NCBI GenBank assembly: GCA_027403435.1 | Contig: DAHZDR010000026.1 | Location: forward strand, 1 to 5,731 | Direction of reading: 5' to 3' | DNA from: Deltaproteobacteria bacterium | Lineage (GTDB): Bacteria; Desulfobacterota; Binatia; Binatales; Binataceae | DNA: 5,731 bases | Shown here: one piece after another, positions 1 through 3,988 of the stretch | Position numbering within the stretch: position 1 is the stretch's first letter | Layout: every line of letters begins with the position of its first letter | Program-made: the position numbers and the translations under genes | Notes under the pieces: model-generated | Seen by the model: the letters and a program-made list of their open reading frames with translations, nothing else | The model's database searches: none | What the model was told of the DNA's origin: nothing

Positions 1-16
1 CGCCATCAGGAGTCAT

Positions 17-355
17 ATGAAGAAGGTTGAGGCCATCATCAAGCCGTTCAAACTCGACGAAGTCAAAGAGGCTCTTTCGAGTATTGGCATACAAGGGCTA
101 ACGGTAAGCGAAGTAAAGGGCTTTGGTCGGCAGAAAGGCCATACGGAACTTTATCGCGGCGCCGAGTACGTCGTCGATTTCCTGCCCAAGGTAAAGCTGG
201 AGATTATCGTTTCCGACGAAACCGCGGGACAAGTCGTGGACACAATCGAGCGGGCGGCGCGTACCGGTCGAATTGGCGACGGAAAGATTTTCGTCATGCC
301 GATGGAGGAAGTGGTCCGAATCCGGACTGGCGAGCGTGGCGCGAACGCGCTCTGA
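17..355 (+). CDS. glnB: Nitrogen regulatory protein PII, GlnB type
   Basis: Small trimeric cytosolic signal protein that binds ATP/ADP and 2-oxoglutarate and relays nitrogen and carbon status to targets such as NtrB, the glutamine synthetase adenylyltransferase or AmtB. The 112-residue length is the family norm. Visible hallmarks are the N-terminal beta strand with KPFKLDEV (residues 9-16), the T-loop with Tyr51 in RGAEYVVDF (the site uridylylated by GlnD in proteobacteria), the B-loop TGRIGDGK (83-90) and the C-loop arginines 101 and 103. Asp54 favours GlnB over GlnK, which usually has Asn54, although residues 20-30 resemble GlnK. The ATG is preceded by AGGAG (8-12) with a 4-nt gap. The stop is TGA. 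Upstream neighbours (often glnA or amtB) lie outside the window, so it could be the last gene of a longer operon; the gap downstream is 270 nt. Family identity is essentially certain; uridylylation is inferred from Tyr51. Confidence 0.97.
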   Translation: MKKVEAIIKPFKLDEVKEALSSIGIQGLTVSEVKGFGRQKGHTELYRGAEYVVDFLPKVKLEIIVSDETAGQVVDTIERAARTGRIGDGKIFVMPMEEVVRIRTGERGANAL

Positions 356-505
356 TTGCGACCCGTCTGCTGAAAACTTGCCCGGTTCGCCAGTGGTCCC
401 GCCGAATCGGGCGGGTGGAATGCCGCGACGAGCGGTGTAAAGGCACAGAGCAAGGCTGACTCGGATGGAGTCAAGGCTCCGCTCGATTATGGCCCTTTAA
501 TCCGC
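356..505 (+). other. Structured intergenic region after glnB
   Basis: No gene is supported here on either strand. The stretch holds several inverted repeats. One is a 10-bp stem GCCCGGTTCG (380-389)/CGAATCGGGC (403-412) with one G-T pair and a 13-nt loop, which an outer ACCCG (361-365)/CGGGT (412-416) pairing would compete with at its end. Others are CCGC/GCGG (423-426/432-435) around a 5-nt loop, and GACTC/GAGTC (458-462/468-472) presenting GGATG in the loop. None is followed by a T-run, so a plain intrinsic terminator is not evident. It could be the glnB 3' UTR with a Rho-type end, a leader of the downstream operon, or a small RNA. It does not match any riboswitch or tRNA I can recognise. 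Confidence 0.4.
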
Positions 506-556
506 CACAAAAAACTTAAAACAACATTCTATAAATTTCACGTTAGATAATTTCCC
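506..556 (+). promoter_or_regulatory. AT-rich block, possible housekeeping promoter
   Basis: A roughly 50-nt AT-rich island in otherwise GC-rich DNA. It has an A-tract at 509-514 and two -10-like hexamers, TATAAA (530-535) and GATAAT (546-551). I find no good TTGACA-like -35 at 16-18 nt from either. It could be a weak sigma-70 promoter or an UP-like element that sets basal expression of the sigma operon before autoactivation. Low certainty. Confidence 0.25.
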
Positions 557-588
557 GTCGGCCGTAGGATCGCTTCACCGTCCTCGGG

Positions 589-614
589 CGAAACCTCCGA
601 GGTTCTCGTTCGTC
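589..614 (+). promoter_or_regulatory. ECF-type promoter of the sigma operon (autoregulatory candidate)
   Basis: CGAAAC (589-594), exactly 16 nt, then CGTC (611-614). This spacing and sequence resemble ECF promoters with a GAAAC-type -35 and a CGT(C/A)-type -10, such as the Bacillus sigma-W class. It lies immediately before an ECF sigma gene, as expected for positive autoregulation. Initiation would fall near 620-624, so the first ATG (626) would be almost leaderless; the in-frame ATG at 656 is the alternative start. The spacer carries an inverted repeat AACCTC-C-GAGGTT (592-604), extendable by CGA/TCG with one bulge, which could be an operator. Inferred from pattern only. Confidence 0.5.
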
Positions 615-625
615 AAATAATCGAG

Positions 626-1195
626 ATGGAACGAACGGCGACTAAGCGGCCGATCATGCGCGCACCCGACTCCGCCGATCCGCCCAAGGGCGCGCCGCCC
701 GATCTGGACGCGCTCTACCGCGACCATCATCCGCGGATTCTGAGGCTCTGCCGCATGATGCTCGGCGATCCCGACGAGGGCGACGAGGCGGCGCAGGAAG
801 TGTTCGTGCGGATGCTGGGGCAGCGGCGCGGCGGCGTCGAGCCGGCGCAATGGGGCGCGTGGCTGACGCGCGTGGCGATTAACGCCTGTCATGACCGGCG
901 GCGGTCGGGATGGTGGAAATGGTGGCGGCGCGACGGTCGGGAGCTGCTGGACTCGGACGTGGCCACGCCGCGCAGCGCCGAGGACGAGGCGGTCACGCAT
1001 GAGCAGGGCGCGGCTATCTGGCGCGGTTTTCGCAAATTGTCGCCGCGTCAGCGCGAAGTGTTCGTCCTGCGGCAAGTCGAGGGCTGGCCGACGCGCGAGG
1101 TTGGCGCGGCGTTGAAGATCACCGATCAGGCCGTGAAACTCCATCTGTTCCGGGCGGTGCGCCGCCTGCGTGAAATATTGCGGAGCGAGCAATGA
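626..1195 (+). CDS. ECF-type RNA polymerase sigma factor
   Basis: Alternative sigma factor of the extracytoplasmic-function group; it directs RNA polymerase to a small stress regulon when released from its anti-sigma factor. The 189 residues hold only the two ECF domains. Sigma2 spans about 26-93, with DLDALYRDHHPRILRL, the DEAAQEVFVRML helix (53-64) and WLTRVAINACHDRRR (79-93). Sigma4 spans about 135-186, with LSPRQREVFVLRQVEGW (138-154) and the helix-turn-helix around TREVGAALKITDQAVKLHL. The linker is basic and Trp-rich (WWKWWRR, 96-102). The start is uncertain: ATG 626 has no convincing ribosome site and sits on the predicted transcription start, while ATG 656 (Met11) would remove only non-domain residues. 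The stop TGA overlaps the next gene's ATG (ATGA, 1192-1195), implying translational coupling to its anti-sigma factor. The exact ECF subgroup cannot be assigned by eye. Confidence 0.93.
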   Translation: MERTATKRPIMRAPDSADPPKGAPPDLDALYRDHHPRILRLCRMMLGDPDEGDEAAQEVFVRMLGQRRGGVEPAQWGAWLTRVAINACHDRRRSGWWKWWRRDGRELLDSDVATPRSAEDEAVTHEQGAAIWRGFRKLSPRQREVFVLRQVEGWPTREVGAALKITDQAVKLHLFRAVRRLREILRSEQ

Positions 1196-1782
1196 GCCTC
1201 TGCCTGAACGAAAACGAATTGACGCGATTGTACGTGAGCGACCAGGGCGAGATGCCGGCCGAGCGGGCGCATCTGGCGGGATGCGCGGCGTGCGCGGCTA
1301 GCTACGAGGAGCTCGCGCGCGACAGTCGGATGATCGCGGGAGCGATCGCCGCGGCCGCTTCGGGCGGCGCCACGGCGCGGGAATTCCCGGCGGCGCGGCG
1401 CAAGGACGCGGCCGCGCGGCGCGGATTCGCCCGGCCAGGTATAGCGGTGCGGCTGATCGGGGCGACGGCGTTCGGCGCCGCGGCGGCGATCGCCGCGGTG
1501 GCGCTTTTGGGCTGGCGTCCGAGCGCCCCCGTGCGCGTCGCCAGCGTGCCGCGCGCCGCCATGGCGCATGGGCGGCTGGTGGCGTACGCGCCGGAGCGGC
1601 CGTACCGGATGATGTGGGATCCGATCAGCGCGATCGCGTACGACGAAGCTGGATCGGCGGCGACTAGATCCGGCGACGTCGCCTTCGCCAATTACGGCGG
1701 CGGAGGCGATTACGGCGACTTGCTGTTCTGCGCTCCGGGTGAAGAAAACGAGATGTGCGCAACGTCGGCGGATCACCGCTGA
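1192..1782 (+). CDS. Membrane-anchored zinc-binding anti-sigma factor
   Basis: Probable cognate anti-sigma factor that holds the upstream sigma inactive at the membrane. The N-terminal cytosolic domain shows a ZAS-type zinc motif, His27-x3-Cys31-x2-Cys34, with Cys4 a plausible fourth ligand. After a low-complexity Ala/Arg linker (about 50-82) there is one hydrophobic segment at about 88-108 ending in LLGW, predicted as a single transmembrane helix. The C-terminal part (109-196) would be periplasmic and ends with Gly-rich NYGGGGDYGD and two cysteines, Cys180 and Cys189, whose role I do not know. The start ATG overlaps the sigma stop by four bases. The periplasmic domain matches no family I recognise and could be the contact point for the protein encoded next. 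The role follows from the zinc motif and gene order; a direct signal is not visible. Confidence 0.85.
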   Translation: MSLCLNENELTRLYVSDQGEMPAERAHLAGCAACAASYEELARDSRMIAGAIAAAASGGATAREFPAARRKDAAARRGFARPGIAVRLIGATAFGAAAAIAAVALLGWRPSAPVRVASVPRAAMAHGRLVAYAPERPYRMMWDPISAIAYDEAGSAATRSGDVAFANYGGGGDYGDLLFCAPGEENEMCATSADHR

Positions 1783-1852
1783 GCGCGCGCTGCGTCAACG
1801 ACGAATCCGCCGCGCGCCGGCGTGTAACGGCGGTCTCGATCACGAACGCATC

Positions 1853-1860
1853 AGAGGAGG
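1853..1860 (+). promoter_or_regulatory. Strong ribosome binding site fixing a TTG start
   Basis: AGAGGAGG, a near-perfect Shine-Dalgarno sequence, ends 7 nt before TTG at 1868. No ATG or GTG in this frame lies at suitable spacing. The TTG directly opens a classic signal peptide, so this site decides the start of the third operon gene. Confidence 0.85.
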
Positions 1861-1867
1861 ATTTTGC

Positions 1868-2404
1868 TTGAAACGCTTACTCAAGTGGTTAATCGCAACG
1901 GTCGCAATCGCGGCGCTGCCGGCGCTTGCGGCCGGCCAGATGATGGGCGGTCCGATGATGGGCGGTCCGATGATGATGGGCCACGGGCATATGGCAATGG
2001 GCGGCGGGATGCCGCCGTTTCCGATGTTTCTGCGGGCGGCTCAGCTGACGCCTGAACAACAAAAGCGGGTTAACAAAATCCTCAGTGATAATCACGAGGC
2101 TTTCCACAAGTTGTTCCAGCAGATGCATCAGACGCGCGAAGAGATGGCCGATAAGTTGCTATCGAACGGCGCCGTGACGGCCAAGGACCTGGAGCCAGAG
2201 ACGCGCAAACTCGACCAGTTACATCAGCAAATGATGGCCAATTCGGTGCGGGTCGCGCTCGAGATTCGGGCGGTGCTGAAGCCCGATCAGCTCCAGCGGG
2301 TCGCCGCGTTCCATCAGAAGATGCAGAGCCTGCACGAGCAGATGCATGCGTTGATGAAGCAGACGGAACCCGGCGCGGCGCCTAAGCCGTCGCCGGTGGA
2401 ATAA
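1868..2404 (+). CDS. Exported Met/His-rich Spy/CpxP/CnrX-like protein (periplasmic metal-sensor type)
   Basis: Predicted periplasmic helical protein of 178 residues. The signal peptide (1 to about 22) has a KRLLK n-region, a hydrophobic core and a PALAA end. The mature N-terminus is very Met/Gly/His-rich (24-48, with MMGGP repeated and GHGHMAMGGGM), a likely soft-metal (copper or silver) binding segment. A helical domain follows with the two motifs typical of the LTxxQ/Spy-CpxP superfamily: LTPEQ (60-64) and the variant LKPDQ (137-141). Between and after them lie amphipathic Gln/His/Met-rich helices (76-93, 113-132, 142-165). Relatives include the chaperone Spy, CpxP, ZraP and the CnrX sensor, whose partners CnrY and CnrH are an anti-sigma and an ECF sigma. 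It follows the anti-sigma gene after an 85-nt gap, so sensor, chaperone or regulon effector are all possible. The open frame extends upstream to 1739, but that part overlaps the anti-sigma gene and precedes the signal peptide. Confidence 0.85.
   Translation: MKRLLKWLIATVAIAALPALAAGQMMGGPMMGGPMMMGHGHMAMGGGMPPFPMFLRAAQLTPEQQKRVNKILSDNHEAFHKLFQQMHQTREEMADKLLSNGAVTAKDLEPETRKLDQLHQQMMANSVRVALEIRAVLKPDQLQRVAAFHQKMQSLHEQMHALMKQTEPGAAPKPSPVE
1940..1980 (+). repeat. 15-bp in-frame tandem repeat coding MMGGP
   Basis: ATGATGGGCGGTCCG occurs twice in perfect tandem (1940-1954, 1955-1969), followed by a partial third unit with an extra ATG (1970-1980). It encodes the metal-binding-like MMGGPMMGGPMMMG segment just after the signal peptide. 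Being in multiples of three, slippage here would change the number of Met residues without breaking the frame. Confidence 0.9.
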
Positions 2405-2419
2405 ACGGGCACGAGATTT

Positions 2420-2503
2420 CCGGACGCGCCGGCGGGGCGCGTCCGGCGCCCCCGGCGGGCGGAGGGCCAGGCCTTACGGTCTTCGCTCCGCCCGCTATTT
2501 TTT
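2420..2503 (+). terminator. Tandem-hairpin intrinsic terminator of the sigma operon
   Basis: First hairpin: a perfect 11-bp stem CCGGACGCGCC (2420-2430)/GGCGCGTCCGG (2436-2446) with a 5-nt loop, 15 nt after the stop codon. Second hairpin: a perfect 10-bp stem GCGGGCGGAG (2455-2464)/CTCCGCCCGC (2486-2495) with a 21-nt loop, followed directly by TATTTTTT (2496-2503). The second has the complete Rho-independent layout for the plus strand. No T-run suits the convergent minus-strand gene, so termination looks one-directional. Confidence 0.9.
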
Positions 2504-2599
2504 CAGCCGCTCCGACAACCCATACGCCCGGAAGTCCGCGGTAACTCCAAATGTATCCGCGCAATCCCGTCACGGCCGCAATCAGGTCGCGCCGTCCGG

Positions 2600-3766
2600 C
2601 TACAGCTTGGCGGGCGGGTAGTACGGCCGGTCGCCAAGCGCCTGCACGGCGGCCCAGAAATCGGGACCCGCGGCTTTGCCCGCCTCCTCGATCTCCCAGC
2701 TTTGGCGCGCGATCGCCCAACTTTCCGGCCTGAGCCGGCGCGCCTCGGCGAGATACTCCAGCGCGTCGGCGCGATGGCCGTGGGCGAACAGGTACTGGCC
2801 AAGCCGGAACAGCGTGATGGCGCGCGCGTCCTGCCCGGTTATGCCGGCGACCCGGTCGCGCGCCGCGTCAGCGCCGAGCGCGTAGGCGCTCCGCTCGCCC
2901 TTGATGACCCAATCGCGAATCGCGTCGAAATACGACGTACGGGCCGCCTTTGCCTGCGCCGAAGCGTCGGGCGGGAGCGAAAAATCGGCCCGATTAAGCT
3001 TGCGAAAGGCGTCGGACGCGCCCGCCGACTCGGTGGGCCGAACGATTCGTCCGCGCTCGTCGATCCATACGGCCATCGGCACGTTGACGATATTGTAGAG
3101 TTCCGCGACGACGTGTTTTTCGTCGATCAGGCAGGGATAAGTCGGAGCGCCGGCGGCGGCGCGCTCGCGCTCGCCCCAGCCCATCAACTCGAGCATCGGC
3201 GGCGGCGTCGGCTCGGTCGCGCGAATCCATTGGCGCACCGCGTCGGCTCCGCAGGAATCGAGCGCGATCGCGATTACAATGAAATTCCGGTCCTTCAGTT
3301 CCTGATAGAGGCCCTGCCACACGGGCAGGTCAAAGCGGCATCCTCACCATGACGCCCAGGCCATCAGGAGGCGTTTCATGCCCTTATAATCGGCAAGAGA
3401 ATGCATCCGGCCGTCGAGGTCGGGGAGCGTGAAATCCGGCGCTTCGAGCGTGCGCAACGACTGATTGCGTTCGGCGGGGGCCGCGCCGAAGGCCCATACG
3501 CCGTGCCGGTCGTCGTGCGCGATCGGGTTGCCGAGCAGGCGGGCCAGCGCGGCCAGATTGAAGCGGCGGCCGCCGTCGCGCAGGAATTCGGCCTCGCGGC
3601 CGGGCGGTATCGGCACGCATCGCTCGCCCATGCAGGCGCCCTCGGGCTTAAGCTCCCATCCGCTGGCGGCGCGCAGGTCGTCGAGTCCGAGCCACAGGTT
3701 ATCGCCCTCGGCAAGGGCGTCCGCGGCCTGATATTCGCGGCGGTCGTGGAGTATCGCGATGCTCAT
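2600..3766 (-). CDS. Thioredoxin-fold (redoxin/TlpA-like) selenoprotein with in-frame TGA as Sec141
   Basis: Predicted cytosolic thiol (seleno)-disulfide oxidoreductase of 388 residues, read through a TGA at 3346-3344. Residues 1-100 form an N-terminal domain of unknown role with Cys45 and Cys50. A redoxin domain starts at about 107 (LEAPDFTLPDLDGR), reaches the active site MAWASW-U141-G142-C143-RFDLP, continues through LYQELKDRNFIVIAIALD and has the cis-Pro loop NVPMAVWIDERGR (Pro230). The C-terminal third (about 260-388) is helical and TPR-like, ending YYPPAKL. The ATG at 3766 has GGAG (3777-3774) seven nt upstream; there is no signal peptide, unlike TlpA/ResA. Both halves share one frame with no other stop, the TGA replaces the expected catalytic Cys, and a SECIS-like hairpin follows. 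The downstream part has no ribosome site at its first GTG (3322). Alternatives are a nonsense-mutated pseudogene or a sequencing error. RefSeq has, as I recall, similar '(seleno)protein' redoxin entries. It converges on the sigma operon and diverges from the DUF255 gene. Confidence 0.85.
3308..3346 (-). promoter_or_regulatory. Candidate bacterial SECIS element, including the TGA (Sec) codon at 3346-3344
   Basis: Reading the minus strand from the TGA, the RNA can form an upper stem CCUGCC (3329-3324)/GGCAGG (3318-3313), six perfect pairs, closing the 5-nt loop CGUGU (3323-3319). A lower stem GAGG (3345-3342)/CCUC (3311-3308) starts inside the TGA itself. The loop begins 20 nt after the TGA and has G as its second base followed by U. 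These match the usual description of bacterial SECIS elements (loop of 3-14 nt, G in the first two loop positions, 16-37 nt from the codon) recognised by SelB. No folding energies were computed. Confidence 0.75.
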
Positions 3767-3773
3767 TATGATT

Positions 3774-3777
3774 CTCC
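3774..3777 (-). promoter_or_regulatory. Ribosome binding site fixing the selenoprotein start
   Basis: GGAG on the minus strand, 7 nt before ATG 3766-3764. It selects this Met over the in-frame upstream ATGs (such as 3835), which would add 23 low-conservation-looking residues from AT-rich intergenic DNA. Confidence 0.7.
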
Positions 3778-3799
3778 GTTCGGCAGACGTTATTTTTTG

Positions 3800-3827
3800 T
3801 TGCTTGGATATCATTAGCTTTGATAAT
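3800..3827 (+). promoter_or_regulatory. Possible sigma-70 promoter for the DUF255 gene
   Basis: TTGCTT (3800-3805), 16-nt spacer, GATAAT (3822-3827, five of six bases of the -10 consensus). It lies in the AT-rich part of the divergent region and would give a leader of about 155 nt before ATG 3989. The same AT-rich stretch presumably carries the minus-strand promoter of the selenoprotein gene, for which I see no clear hexamer pair. Confidence 0.35.
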
Positions 3828-3929
3828 TCGGGCAAGGCAAGCCGGAATTTTCGTCGCGCGGCGCGCGGAATGGAACCTCAAGATGGTATGGGCAAAATTG
3901 GCGTGGTAGCCTTGTTGAAGGCAGGCCTT

Positions 3930-3941
3930 ATCGGCGCCGAT
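3930..3941. repeat. Perfect 12-bp palindrome in the divergent region
   Basis: ATCGGCGCCGAT is a perfect 12-bp palindrome located 48 nt before the DUF255 start codon. It could be an operator in the leader, but in GC-rich DNA such palindromes also arise by chance. Otherwise the 222-nt divergent region (3767-3988) holds no supported gene. Confidence 0.4.
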
Positions 3942-3988
3942 CGCCGGCCGAACCCGCGGCGCCCAACCTCCATCGATAGCTGAGCGAA

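Noticed and set aside
356..505. tRNA, glutamine or cobalamin riboswitch in the glnB downstream region
   Set aside because: I looked for the T-arm consensus and conserved riboswitch cores and did not find them; only unassigned hairpins remain.
575..1192. Minus-strand open frame opposite the sigma factor gene (and a similar one at 1126-1776)
   Set aside because: No recognisable motif; plus-strand proteins have clear sigma and anti-sigma hallmarks.
353..1782. Genome-wide reassignment of TGA to an amino acid
   Set aside because: glnB, the sigma factor and the anti-sigma factor all end at TGA at sensible family lengths.
1739..1867. N-terminal extension of the Met-rich protein upstream of TTG 1868
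   Set aside because: Overlaps the anti-sigma gene and would bury the signal peptide; the strong AGAGGAGG site points to the TTG.
2702..3352. 216-codon plus-strand open frame opposite the selenoredoxin gene
   Set aside because: Low-complexity Arg-rich shadow; the minus strand shows the thioredoxin fold, TPR-like helices and a proper ribosome site.
2600..3766. Two separate genes, or a frameshifted pseudogene, instead of one selenoprotein
   Set aside because: Both parts are in the same frame, so there is no frameshift; the downstream part lacks a ribosome site and half a thioredoxin fold alone makes no sense. A nonsense mutation exactly at the catalytic residue with a SECIS-like hairpin is less likely, though not excluded.
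3871..3904. Second ECF promoter (TGGAAC at 3871-3876) in the divergent region
   Set aside because: No CGTC-like -10 at 15-17 nt, so membership in the sigma regulon is not supported.
3699..3983. Small open frames across the divergent region (3699-3881 minus, 3759-3983 plus)
   Set aside because: They overlap the start of the selenoprotein gene, lack good ribosome sites and show no motifs.
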